From Lachnoclostridium sp. (GTDB lineage: Bacteria > Bacillota_A > Clostridia > Lachnospirales > Lachnospiraceae): a DNA stretch of 25,063 nt. Position numbers and translations under genes: made by a program. The notes beneath the pieces are model-generated. The model was given only the letters and a program-made list of their open reading frames with translations. It was not told where the DNA came from and made no database searches. Positions 1 through 7,172 of this stretch are shown in pieces (position 1 is the stretch's first letter; the number at the start of each line of letters is the position of its first letter). The stretch covers positions 1 to 25,063 of the forward strand of contig SVDR01000037.1 of NCBI GenBank assembly GCA_015057755.1, written 5' to 3'.

Positions 1-321
1 TTTACAGAAGAAGGACAGAAACAGATTCATGATAATATTCGGATTTACAAAAACAATGCAAGGGTACTGATGGAAGCTCTTGATAAACTTGGAATCTGGT
101 ATTGTGGTGGAAAGAATGCTCCATATATCTGGATGAAATGCCCGAATGGAATGGGAAGCTGGGAATTTTTTGATTACCTGCTTCATGAGATTCAGGTGGT
201 AGGAACTCCGGGTGAAGGCTTTGGCACCTGCGGGGAAGGATATTTCCGATTCTCTACATTCGGATCCCCGGAGGATACAAAAGAAGCGGCAGAAAGACTT
301 GTAAAGCTGCTGGGCAAGTAG
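1..321 (+). CDS. dapL: C-terminal fragment of an aminotransferase, probably LL-diaminopimelate aminotransferase (5' end outside window)
   Basis: The reading frame is open from base 1 to the TAG at 319-321, giving 106 residues of the C-terminus of a class I/II PLP-dependent aminotransferase. The segment GTPGEGFGTCGEGYFRFSTF matches the conserved C-terminal region of DapL-type enzymes, where the arginine in the GYFRFS stretch binds the substrate carboxylate. DapL converts tetrahydrodipicolinate to LL-diaminopimelate in one step of the lysine and peptidoglycan precursor pathway, which fits the neighbouring cell-wall genes. The internal ATG at 70 is not a plausible start because the family similarity runs upstream of it. 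The N-terminal two thirds, including the PLP lysine, lie outside the window, so the exact substrate class is inferred. Another aminotransferase of the same fold is the alternative. Confidence 0.75.
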   Translation, partial: FTEEGQKQIHDNIRIYKNNARVLMEALDKLGIWYCGGKNAPYIWMKCPNGMGSWEFFDYLLHEIQVVGTPGEGFGTCGEGYFRFSTFGSPEDTKEAAERLVKLLGK

Positions 322-339
322 AATGGTTACCCATAAAAA

Positions 340-366
340 CGCCCGCCGGATATGATTCGGCGGGCG
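340..366 (-). terminator. Rho-independent terminator of the amidohydrolase gene
   Basis: A perfect 9-bp GC-rich stem (340-348 with 358-366) encloses a 9-base loop. Read on the minus strand it is followed by GTTTTTATGG, so the T-run serves the minus-strand amidohydrolase ending at 393. The plus strand has no real T-run after the stem, so it would stop dapL transcription only weakly. Confidence 0.8.
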
Positions 367-392
367 GTAAATAGTTATGGGAAATGTTCACT

Positions 393-1694
393 TTACTCGT
401 TGCAGATCTCCCAAACGATCGCTGTATGTAATTTTACATTTGTCACAAGAGCGCTCTCGTCGAAGTTGAACTTACCGTTGTGGTGCGGAGCTGCGATATC
501 AGCGCCAACGCCCATGTAAGTTGCAAGACCGCCGTGCTCCTGAACTTTCGCCATTAAGTATGTAGCATCTTCGGAACCTGTGAAACCGTCTTCCGGCTGG
601 TATCTTGTGATCTCCGGGAGACGAGCCTGTGCTTTGTTGATGTACGGCTCAAGTGCCCAGTCACTGTCTGCGCTGGATGCGGAACCCATGATCGCTGTCT
701 CAACAGTACATCCAAACATCTGTGCTGCACCTTCGATGCTGCTCATAGCACGGTTGTAAACACCGCGTTCGATGTCAGCTGTCTTACCGCGAGTCTCAAC
801 CTGGATCACTGCCTTATCCGGAACTACGTTTCTGCCTGTACCGCCGTGGATCGTACCAACGTTGATACGGGAAGCACCACGGGAATCCTGACAAGCTGTA
901 TGCATAGCGAGGCAGGCTGCGGAAGCTGCGAGGATCGCACTTCTGCCTTCCTGCGGAGTCATACCTGCGTGGGATGCAACACCGTGGAAAGTAGCGTCAA
1001 TTTTTGTTGTGGACAGGAAATCTTTGGTAAGACCGATCAATTCACCTGTCTTGTAACCCATGCCAAGGTGGCTGGAGAAGAACATATCTACGTCATCCAG
1101 GATACCGCCTTCTGCGATGGACTGTGCACCTTTTACACCTTCCTCTGCCGGCTGGAAGATCATCTTGATGGTACCGCAGAGTTCGTCTTTGATCTCGTTG
1201 AGAGCCAGTGTTGTGTAAAGGCCCATAGTAGCATGACCGTCATGACCGCAGGCGTGCATGCAGTTTGCGTTGATGGAAGCGAAGCCTTCTTTAAACGGAA
1301 CGTGCTCCGGATCGTTTGTCTCATTTACATCGTTGCAGTCGATATCGAAACGGATCGCGATTGTTTTACCCGGTTTACCTGTCTCGATGATCGCGCAGGC
1401 ACCTGTGAAGCCCTTCATCTCAGCGATGATCTCCGGATCTGCACCCTGCTCGATGGCACGTTTCTGATGTGCCTCTAAAACATCCTGTGTCGGATAAGAC
1501 CAGAGGAAGTTCGGGTTGATGATCTCGTGGCCATATTTAAACGGAATACCATTCTCTTTTAATACTTTGATGATCTTTGCTGTTGTGCGGTACTCTCTCC
1601 AACCCGGCTCTGCGTGTTTGTGCAGGTCGCGGCGGCAGGCTACCATTTCGTCGTTCCAGCTTTCAATTTTACTTAAAATGCTATCAATTCCCAT
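393..1694 (-). CDS. M20-family metal-dependent amidohydrolase (AbgA/M20D-like)
   Basis: A protein of 433 residues. It carries the M20D metal-binding signature HACGHDGH at residues 147-154, a QPAEEG segment at 181-186 with the catalytic glutamate pair, a further histidine in SSHLG near 209, and PHHNGKFNFDE near the C-terminus. These are the dinuclear metal ligands and active site of the aminoacylase / p-aminobenzoyl-glutamate hydrolase group, which cleaves an amide bond on N-acylated amino acids or small peptides. The length is close to that of AbgA (about 436). I chose the ATG at 1694 because GGAGGG stands just before it on the minus strand and because a promoter lies at 1779-1807, inside the longer open frame that reaches 1853. 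No signal peptide is seen, so it is cytoplasmic. It is a single-gene unit. The substrate cannot be told from sequence; AbgA-like is the closest named group. Confidence 0.85.
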   Translation of the reverse strand: MGIDSILSKIESWNDEMVACRRDLHKHAEPGWREYRTTAKIIKVLKENGIPFKYGHEIINPNFLWSYPTQDVLEAHQKRAIEQGADPEIIAEMKGFTGACAIIETGKPGKTIAIRFDIDCNDVNETNDPEHVPFKEGFASINANCMHACGHDGHATMGLYTTLALNEIKDELCGTIKMIFQPAEEGVKGAQSIAEGGILDDVDMFFSSHLGMGYKTGELIGLTKDFLSTTKIDATFHGVASHAGMTPQEGRSAILAASAACLAMHTACQDSRGASRINVGTIHGGTGRNVVPDKAVIQVETRGKTADIERGVYNRAMSSIEGAAQMFGCTVETAIMGSASSADSDWALEPYINKAQARLPEITRYQPEDGFTGSEDATYLMAKVQEHGGLATYMGVGADIAAPHHNGKFNFDESALVTNVKLHTAIVWEICNE

Positions 1695-1778
1695 TAGAAA
1701 CCCTCCATATTTTAGAAACATAATCGCCTTGTTTTCGGTCATAATAATCACGTACAGAAAACAAAATACCTTATTATA

Positions 1779-1807
1779 AGTATAAAAGGAGCCAAATAGA
1801 AAGTCAA
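1779..1807 (-). promoter_or_regulatory. Sigma-A promoter of the amidohydrolase gene
   Basis: On the minus strand the sequence reads TTGACT (bases 1807-1802), a 17-bp spacer, and TATACT (1784-1779), five of six consensus bases in each box with ideal spacing. Transcription should start near 1771, leaving a leader of roughly 75 bases before the ATG at 1694. Confidence 0.8.
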
Positions 1808-1825
1808 CCGCAATCCAAAAGGAAA

Positions 1826-1836
1826 TTTGTCGAAAA
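1826..1836 (+). promoter_or_regulatory. Spo0A box (0A box) candidate in the divergent intergenic region
   Basis: The bases TTTGTCGAAAA contain a perfect match to the Spo0A box core TGTCGAA, with flanks also matching the extended consensus. It lies between two divergent promoters, about 19 bp upstream of the amidohydrolase -35 and about 27 bp upstream of the lgt -35. Binding by phosphorylated Spo0A is inferred. The match is seen directly. Confidence 0.5.
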
Positions 1837-1863
1837 TAGGCGAGGGATGTCATGCGAATTTGT

Positions 1864-1892
1864 TTGCATTTTGTAGTATTTCGTTATAAAAT
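1864..1892 (+). promoter_or_regulatory. Sigma-A-like promoter of lgt and the Spo0E-like gene
   Basis: TTGCAT (1864-1869), a 17-bp spacer, and TAAAAT (1887-1892) sit about 32 bases before the lgt start. An overlapping TATAAA at 1885-1890 gives a 15-bp spacer. Matches are moderate but no better candidate lies between the divergent genes. Confidence 0.55.
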
Positions 1893-1923
1893 AGGATTCA
1901 CAAATCAGTAAAGGAGCGTGTAC

Positions 1924-2802
1924 ATGACAGCAGGAGCAGATTTGAGTTTTGTAAATCTGGGTATTACGATTGACCATATGGTAAAAAGCTTTCAGATAGG
2001 AAGTTTTTCCGTTGCATTTTACGGTCTGATCATTGCGATTGGTATGGTATGCGGTATTTTGATGGCGCAGTCTGATGCAAAGCGCAGGGGACAGGATCCG
2101 GAGCTATACCTGGATTTTGCAATTTATGGCATATTGTTTGCAATTTTAGGAGCCAGAATTTATTACGTGATATTCCAGTGGGGATATTATAAAGACCATT
2201 TGACAGAGATCATCAATTTAAGAAAAGGCGGTCTGGCGATCTACGGAGGAATCATTGCAGCCGTGATCACATTATATGTGTTCGCAAAGAAAAAGGGGAT
2301 GTCCTTTTTCTCTATGGCGGATTCTGCGGTTCTTGGTCTCGTGACCGGTCAGATCATCGGCAGATGGGGAAACTTTTTCAACTGTGAAGCATTCGGCGGA
2401 TATACGGACGGACTGTTTGCCATGAGGATCAAACGAAGCATTGTCAATGCCAACATGATCTCACAGGAACTGATCGACAATCTGATCGTGGAGAACGGAG
2501 TGGAGTACATACAGGTGCACCCTACCTTCCTTTACGAGTCGTTGTGGAATGTGGGCGTACTTCTTTTTATGCTCTGGTATCGCAAGAGAAAGAAATTTGA
2601 TGGTGAGATGCTTCTCATTTATTTTACGGGATATGGCATCGGGCGTGCCTGGATCGAGGGGCTGAGAACCGATTCTCTCCTTGTTCCGGGAACCGGACTT
2701 GCAGTGTCCCAGTTATTGTCCATCGGCCTTGTGGTGGTTTCTCTGGCAATCCTTTTTTATCGCCACAGACGGGAAGCAAAGGGAAGAGAGGGGAACTCAT
2801 AG
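1924..2802 (+). CDS. lgt: Phosphatidylglycerol-prolipoprotein diacylglyceryl transferase
   Basis: An integral membrane protein of 292 residues that moves diacylglycerol from phosphatidylglycerol to the lipobox cysteine of prolipoproteins, the first step of lipoprotein maturation. The Lgt signature is clear: LAIYGGI near residues 104-110, GRWGNFFNCEAFG at 146-158 with the conserved Arg and Asn residues, and HPTFLYES in the C-terminal half. Seven or so hydrophobic segments are visible. I chose the ATG at 1924, seven bases after AAAGGAG (1910-1916). A GTG at 1918 is in frame but sits on top of the ribosome site. Lgt would act on the GerMN lipoprotein encoded at 20492-21433, among others. The stop codon abuts the start of the Spo0E-like gene, implying coupled translation. 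Confidence 0.95.
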   Translation: MTAGADLSFVNLGITIDHMVKSFQIGSFSVAFYGLIIAIGMVCGILMAQSDAKRRGQDPELYLDFAIYGILFAILGARIYYVIFQWGYYKDHLTEIINLRKGGLAIYGGIIAAVITLYVFAKKKGMSFFSMADSAVLGLVTGQIIGRWGNFFNCEAFGGYTDGLFAMRIKRSIVNANMISQELIDNLIVENGVEYIQVHPTFLYESLWNVGVLLFMLWYRKRKKFDGEMLLIYFTGYGIGRAWIEGLRTDSLLVPGTGLAVSQLLSIGLVVVSLAILFYRHRREAKGREGNS

Positions 2803-2964
2803 ATGGAAAAAGCGCTGGATAAACAGAGATTAATCGAAAAAATTGAGGCGGCCAGAATGAAATTAAATGACAGCATCGATGCAAAAAAAGATTATGATAC
2901 TATATATCGATACAGCGTGGAACTGGATCACTTGATAGAACTATATATTGTGGCCGGATACTAA
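2803..2964 (+). CDS. Small Spo0E-like aspartyl-phosphate phosphatase family protein
   Basis: A 53-residue reading frame starts with ATG immediately after the lgt stop (TAG then ATG) and ends with TAA at 2962-2964. The C-terminal half, with SVELDHLIELY at residues 38-48, matches the Spo0E family signature S-x-x-LD-x-LI-x-x-Y, and the preceding residues form the first helix of the expected two-helix hairpin. Typical Spo0E-like proteins are 50 to 90 residues. Family members dephosphorylate Spo0A~P and hold back sporulation, though some act on other regulators. The ribosome site is the GAGGGG inside the end of lgt. A strong terminator follows, so lgt and this gene form a two-gene unit. Whether it acts on Spo0A is inferred from the family. 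The gene is short enough to be missed by automatic calling. Confidence 0.85.
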   Translation: MEKALDKQRLIEKIEAARMKLNDSIDAKKDYDTIYRYSVELDHLIELYIVAGY

Positions 2965-2987
2965 GAGAAACAATAGATATAGACATG

Positions 2988-3018
2988 AAAAAAAGTCGCA
3001 GATTTGCGGCTTTTTTTT
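2988..3018 (+). terminator. Rho-independent terminator after the Spo0E-like gene
   Basis: A run of A (2988-2994), stem GTCGCA (2995-3000), loop GATT, stem TGCGGC (3005-3010) with one G-T pair, then eight T. The A and T runs extend the stem. It separates lgt-spo0E from the dcw cluster. Confidence 0.85.
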
Positions 3019-3041
3019 GTTACTTTTTTCTTAAAAAATTC

Positions 3042-3070
3042 TTGCCATTTTGGTGCAAATGTACTAAGAT
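3042..3070 (+). promoter_or_regulatory. Promoter of the mraZ-led division cluster
   Basis: TTGCCA (3042-3047), a 17-bp spacer, and TAAGAT (3065-3070) lie directly upstream of the GTGG repeat array, so transcription would start near 3077 at the first repeat. The -10 match is only moderate (four of six). Confidence 0.5.
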
Positions 3071-3077
3071 TATAACA

Positions 3078-3125
3078 GAAGTGGTGAAAAGTGGGTTAAA
3101 GTGGAGCGAAATGGAGAGAAAGTGG
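3078..3125 (+). promoter_or_regulatory. MraZ operator: five GTGG-type direct repeats
   Basis: The motif [GA]AA-[GA]TGG occurs with its GTGG/ATGG core at 3081, 3091, 3101, 3111 and 3122. Four cores are exactly 10 bp apart and the fifth is offset by 11. MraZ is known in Escherichia coli and Mollicutes to bind short direct repeats with a TGG/GTG core and about one helical turn of spacing just upstream of its own gene. The array begins at the predicted transcription start and ends 35 bases before the mraZ ATG, a position suited to autoregulation. Confidence 0.8.
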
Positions 3126-3160
3126 TTCTCCATGGAGCACACGGAGTACAGGAGAAAAGG

Positions 3161-3586
3161 ATGTTCATTGGTGAGTACAGTCATACAATCGATACAAAAG
3201 GTCGTTTGATTGTTCCGTCCAAGTTCCGTGAGCAGCTGGGCGAAGAGTTCGTTGTAACCAAGGGATTGGACGGGTGTCTTTTCGTGTACGAAAATTCCGA
3301 GTGGAAATCCTTCGAAGAGAAACTTCACGCACTTCCTCTTACCAATGCCAATGCCAGAAAATTTACCAGATTCTTCCTGGCTGGTGCCAGCGCCTGTGAG
3401 GTGGACAAGCAGGGAAGAATTTTGATCCCGGCCGTTTTAAGAGATTTTGCGAAACTGGAAAAAGACGTCGTTTTAGTTGGCGTCGGAAGCCGTATCGAGA
3501 TCTGGAACAAGGCGTTATGGGCTGAAAAGAACGTATATGATGACATGGAAGAAATTGCAGAAAATATGGAAGGTCTTGGCATATGA
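3161..3586 (+). CDS. mraZ: Transcriptional regulator MraZ
   Basis: A 141-residue protein with two SpoVT/AbrB-type DNA-binding units, one near residues 5-50 ([20 protein letters not shown]) and one near 75-120 ([17 protein letters not shown]). The repeated D-x-K/Q-GR-x-x-(V/I)P motif is diagnostic. MraZ forms a ring-shaped oligomer and regulates the dcw operon from repeats in its own leader. The ATG at 3161 follows GGAG at 3151 at good distance. The frame is open back to 3101, but that stretch is the operator array. The stop overlaps the rsmH start by four bases (ATGA). Confidence 0.97.
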   Translation: MFIGEYSHTIDTKGRLIVPSKFREQLGEEFVVTKGLDGCLFVYENSEWKSFEEKLHALPLTNANARKFTRFFLAGASACEVDKQGRILIPAVLRDFAKLEKDVVLVGVGSRIEIWNKALWAEKNVYDDMEEIAENMEGLGI

Positions 3587-4518
3587 TTTTTGAACACAAG
3601 TCAGTTCTCCTTTATGAGACAGTAGACAGCTTAAATATCAAACCGGACGGAATTTACGTCGATGGAACCCTTGGCGGCGGCGGACATGCATTCGAAGTCG
3701 CAAGCAGACTTGGTGAAAACGGTCGTCTGATCGGTATCGATCAGGATGCGGACGCGATCAAAGCAGCAACGGAACGTCTGGAACCATTTAAAGAGAAAGT
3801 TACCATTGTTCGGAGCAACTACCGCAATATCCGGGAGGTGCTCACAGGATTAGGGATTCAAAAAGTAGATGGTATTTATCTCGATTTAGGTGTTTCTTCT
3901 TACCAATTGGACACGGCAGAGCGAGGATTCACCTATCGTGAAAATGCCCCTCTGGACATGCGAATGGACCAGAGAAACGAAAAGACCGCAGCGGATATCG
4001 TCAATGACTACACGGAGATGGAACTTTTCCGTGTAATCCGCGATTACGGTGAGGACAAATTTGCGAAGAATATCGCAAAACATATTGTGAGAGCAAGAGA
4101 GAACGGCAGGATCGAGACGACAGACCAGCTGGTGGAGATCATCAAGGCAGCGATCCCGGCGAAGATGCGAATGGAAGGCGGCCATCCGGCTAAGAGAACA
4201 TTCCAGGCCATTCGAATCGAGCTCAACAAGGAACTGGAAGTTTTGACAGAGTCCATTGATACGATGATCGACCTGTTAAATCCGGACGGAAGACTTTCGA
4301 TCATTACCTTCCATTCTCTGGAAGACCGTATCGTAAAGTTACGTTTCCGCGACAATGAAAATCCTTGCGTATGTCCGCCGAACTTACCGGTTTGTGTATG
4401 CGGCAAAAAGAGCAAGGGCAAAGTGAACACGAGAAAACCGATCATCCCGGCAGACGAGGAGATCGAAGAGAATAAGCGCTCCAAGAGCTCCAAGCTCCGC
4501 GTGTTTGAGCGCAGATAA
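3583..4518 (+). CDS. rsmH: 16S rRNA (cytosine-1402-N4)-methyltransferase RsmH (MraW)
   Basis: A 311-residue S-adenosylmethionine-dependent methyltransferase that modifies C1402 in the ribosomal P site. The SAM-binding motif [11 protein letters not shown] lies at residues 25-35, followed by LIGIDQD near 50. [31 protein letters not shown] and [13 protein letters not shown] are family hallmarks. Length matches the usual 300-315. It is the standard second gene of dcw clusters and starts inside the last codons of mraZ (4-bp overlap), so the two are translationally coupled. Confidence 0.98.
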   Translation: MIFEHKSVLLYETVDSLNIKPDGIYVDGTLGGGGHAFEVASRLGENGRLIGIDQDADAIKAATERLEPFKEKVTIVRSNYRNIREVLTGLGIQKVDGIYLDLGVSSYQLDTAERGFTYRENAPLDMRMDQRNEKTAADIVNDYTEMELFRVIRDYGEDKFAKNIAKHIVRARENGRIETTDQLVEIIKAAIPAKMRMEGGHPAKRTFQAIRIELNKELEVLTESIDTMIDLLNPDGRLSIITFHSLEDRIVKLRFRDNENPCVCPPNLPVCVCGKKSKGKVNTRKPIIPADEEIEENKRSKSSKLRVFERR

Positions 4519-4556
4519 AGTTACCAAGAGAAATATGTGAGAAAGGAAGTGATAGT

Positions 4557-5021
4557 ATGGCTACAGGAAAAGACATCAAGAGAAGACAGGCAGCATATGT
4601 AGCTGGTAATACTGCGAGACAGTTAAATGTACAGGAACGCGAGTATTTCCAGGAAGAGCGCCATGCTGTTACACCTCGAAGAGGCCAGGAGAGAGCACTG
4701 CCGATGGAGCTTCCGTTTGTTATCATGCTTACGATCGCTGCGATCTGCACGCTTTACCTGTGCGTAAGTTACCTTCAGCTTCAGTCCGCCATCACGGCAA
4801 GACTGGACCACATCGAATATCTCGAAGAACGTATTGAGACATTAAAAGCCGACAACGACGCACTTGAGACCAGAATCAATACTTCCGTCGATCTTGACTA
4901 TGTTTATAAAGTAGCAACAGAGGAACTTGGCATGGTTTATGCCAATAAGAATCAGGTTCGTTTGTACAATAAGACGGAAAGCGAGTATGTGAGACAGTAT
5001 GAAGACATCCCAGAACGGTAA
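4557..5021 (+). CDS. ftsL: Cell division protein FtsL-like (bitopic, coiled coil)
   Basis: A 154-residue bitopic membrane protein: a basic cytoplasmic N-terminus, one membrane span near residues 45-67 (PFVIMLTIAAICTLYLCVSY), then an extracytoplasmic heptad-like coiled coil (LDHIEYLEERIETLKADNDA) and a conserved LGM motif near residue 127. This is the FtsL/DivIC architecture. FtsL binds DivIC and FtsQ/DivIB and activates the FtsW-PBP synthase complex. Sequence conservation in this family is low, so position between rsmH and the PBP gene is part of the evidence. The start has a GGAAG ribosome site. Its 3' end overlaps the next gene by 23 bases. Confidence 0.85.
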   Translation: MATGKDIKRRQAAYVAGNTARQLNVQEREYFQEERHAVTPRRGQERALPMELPFVIMLTIAAICTLYLCVSYLQLQSAITARLDHIEYLEERIETLKADNDALETRINTSVDLDYVYKVATEELGMVYANKNQVRLYNKTESEYVRQYEDIPER

Positions 5022-7164
5022 CAGAAACAAAAGAAAAGTACTGACACGGTATATGCAAGAGAAGCTGGCGGTTACGGTCCTCGTAATTACGCTGGCTTTA
5101 ATTGGTCTTGTGGCAGTTCTCTATAATTTGATCGAAGATAAAAATGAAGAATATACACAGATTGTTTTAAACCAGCATTCGTCCTTTGACAGCCGTACGA
5201 TCCCGTACCGCAGAGGTGATATTGTGGATCGAAACGGTACGTACCTGGCGACCAGTGAGAAGGTTTACAACCTGATCCTGGACCCGAACCAGATCAATAA
5301 GGCTCCGGAGAAGTATCTGGAACCGACGGTGCAGGCACTCTGTGAGGTGTTTGGTTATGACAGACAGACCGTTCTTGATACGATCAGCAAGAACAGCGAG
5401 TCCTATTATGTGAAATTTGCGCGCCAGCTTTCTGTCGATGAAAAGGAAGCATTTGAGGCAAAAGCAGAAGAAATGAATAAGAAATTCACGGACGAACGTA
5501 AGTCTTCCCGTGTAAAGGGCGTCTGGTTTGAAGATGAATACCGCAGATTTTATCCGTACGGATCACTGGCCTGCAATGTGATCGGATTTTCATTTGACAA
5601 CGGCAAGCAGGGAAGCGGCGGTATTGAGCAGTATTACAACAGTGAGCTGATTGGCACAAACGGACGTGAGTACGGTTATCTGGACAGTGAATCCAACATG
5701 GAGAAGGTCATCAAATCGGCGGAAAACGGACATACCATCGTTTCTACGATCGATACCAACATCCAAAAGACCGTGGAGAAGTATATTGACGAGTGGATGA
5801 ACGGAATCGGCAGTGAGACAGCCGCTGTTCTGGTCATGGACCCGAATAATGGTGAGGTCCTTGCCATGGCATCCAACCGAAGATATGATCTGAATGACCC
5901 GAGAAATTTATCCTCTATGTATTCGGAAACCGAGATTGCGGCGATGACGGAATCAGAGAAGACCGAAGCATGGAATAAAATGTGGCGAAACTTCGCAGTC
6001 AGCGATAGTTATGAGCCTGGTTCCCCAGCGAAACCGTTGACGGTTGCTGCGTGTCTGGAAGAGGGCGTAGTATACCAGAACGAGACGTATGTCTGCGACG
6101 GCGGACAGCATGTGGGCGGTTATAATATCCGCTGTGTCAGCCGACTTGGCCACGGTACGATCAACCTGACACAGTCGCTGATGAAATCCTGCAACGACGT
6201 TATGATGCAGATTTCCGCACGTCTGGGTATCCAGAAGTTTGCAAAATATCAGGGAATTTTTGGTTTTGGTCAGAAGACCGGTATTGATCTTCCGGGTGAG
6301 GCAGATACGTCCGGACTGATCCGTACTGCAGATAATATGGGTTCTACCGACCTTGCATGTTATTCATTCGGACAGAACTATAACTGTACGATGGTGCAGA
6401 TGGCAGCAGCTCTTTCTTCTATTATTAACGGCGGTTCTTATTATGAGCCACACGTGGTGAAGCAGATCCTCAATGAGCAGGGTGCTGTCGTGAAGAAAGT
6501 GGAGCCGAATCTGGTTCGTGAGACGGTTTCTCAGGCAACCAGTGAATTTATTGTGGAAGCAATGTTCCAGACGGTAGATCATGAAGACGGAACCGGTAAA
6601 GCCGGCCGTGTAACCGGCTATAAAGTCGGCGGTAAGACAGGTACCGCGCAGAAACTTCCGCGTTCTGCAAAGAACTACTTGGTTTCTTTCGCAGGTTTTG
6701 CACCAGCAGACGATCCGCAGGTTCTGGTTTATGTATGTATTGATACCCCGCATCTTCCGGGTGAGGAGCAGGCGCACAGTACATTTGCGACAGAAGTATT
6801 CCAGAAGATTTTAGCGGACATCCTTCCTTATATGAATGTTTTCCCGGATACAGAGATTCCGGAAGAAGTAGATGAAAGTCTCGCAAATCAGGAAGAGGGT
6901 ATTACCAATCAGAATGAAGGCGGTCTTGAGCCGACAGAAGAATCTCAGGAAGGCCACACAGAGAAACCGACAGAGCCGGAGACAGATGCGGAAGGAAATC
7001 TTATCGAACCGACAGAAGAGCCGGATGAAGAAGTGATTTCATTTGACGGCGGTCTCGGACTTCCGGAGGTGGATCTGGGAACCACCATTACGATCGATCC
7101 GATGCCGGAAGGTGTGACGGATGTCGCGGCCCCGGGACCTGGAGAAAAAATTCCGGGAGAATAG
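4999..7164 (+). CDS. Class B penicillin-binding protein (FtsI/PBP2B-like transpeptidase)
   Basis: A 721-residue class B PBP: membrane span near residues 23-43, the dimerization-domain motif RRGDIVDRNG at 71-80, and a transpeptidase domain from about 245 to 600. Active-site motifs are S342-P-A-K345, S397-C-N399 and K546-T-G548, so all catalytic residues are present, but the usual S-T-(F/M)-K reads S-P-A-K. It cross-links septal peptidoglycan together with FtsW. The tail after about residue 613 is a 100-residue acidic Glu/Pro/Thr-rich segment (repeated PTEE and EPTE) instead of PASTA domains. The start codon overlaps the ftsL end by 23 bases with only a weak ribosome site, suggesting coupling. 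An ATG at 5053 has no better site. Position after ftsL points to the vegetative division PBP. Confidence 0.92.
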   Translation: MKTSQNGNRNKRKVLTRYMQEKLAVTVLVITLALIGLVAVLYNLIEDKNEEYTQIVLNQHSSFDSRTIPYRRGDIVDRNGTYLATSEKVYNLILDPNQINKAPEKYLEPTVQALCEVFGYDRQTVLDTISKNSESYYVKFARQLSVDEKEAFEAKAEEMNKKFTDERKSSRVKGVWFEDEYRRFYPYGSLACNVIGFSFDNGKQGSGGIEQYYNSELIGTNGREYGYLDSESNMEKVIKSAENGHTIVSTIDTNIQKTVEKYIDEWMNGIGSETAAVLVMDPNNGEVLAMASNRRYDLNDPRNLSSMYSETEIAAMTESEKTEAWNKMWRNFAVSDSYEPGSPAKPLTVAACLEEGVVYQNETYVCDGGQHVGGYNIRCVSRLGHGTINLTQSLMKSCNDVMMQISARLGIQKFAKYQGIFGFGQKTGIDLPGEADTSGLIRTADNMGSTDLACYSFGQNYNCTMVQMAAALSSIINGGSYYEPHVVKQILNEQGAVVKKVEPNLVRETVSQATSEFIVEAMFQTVDHEDGTGKAGRVTGYKVGGKTGTAQKLPRSAKNYLVSFAGFAPADDPQVLVYVCIDTPHLPGEEQAHSTFATEVFQKILADILPYMNVFPDTEIPEEVDESLANQEEGITNQNEGGLEPTEESQEGHTEKPTEPETDAEGNLIEPTEEPDEEVISFDGGLGLPEVDLGTTITIDPMPEGVTDVAAPGPGEKIPGE

Positions 7165-7172
7165 AGGTACAA

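Noticed and set aside
846..1478. A 210-codon open frame on the plus strand inside the amidohydrolase gene
   Set aside because: It lies wholly antisense to a gene with clear M20 motifs, promoter and terminator, has no ribosome site, and its translation is Cys-rich with no recognisable domain.
1695..1853. N-terminal extension of the amidohydrolase frame
   Set aside because: It contains the promoter of the gene itself, and the ATG at 1694 has a good ribosome site.
2985..3209. A 74-codon plus-strand frame before mraZ
   Set aside because: It starts within the terminator stem and covers the mraZ promoter and operator. It has no ribosome site and no family resemblance.
4044..4493. A 149-codon minus-strand frame inside rsmH
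   Set aside because: Antisense shadow of a well-conserved gene; no start signal or domain.
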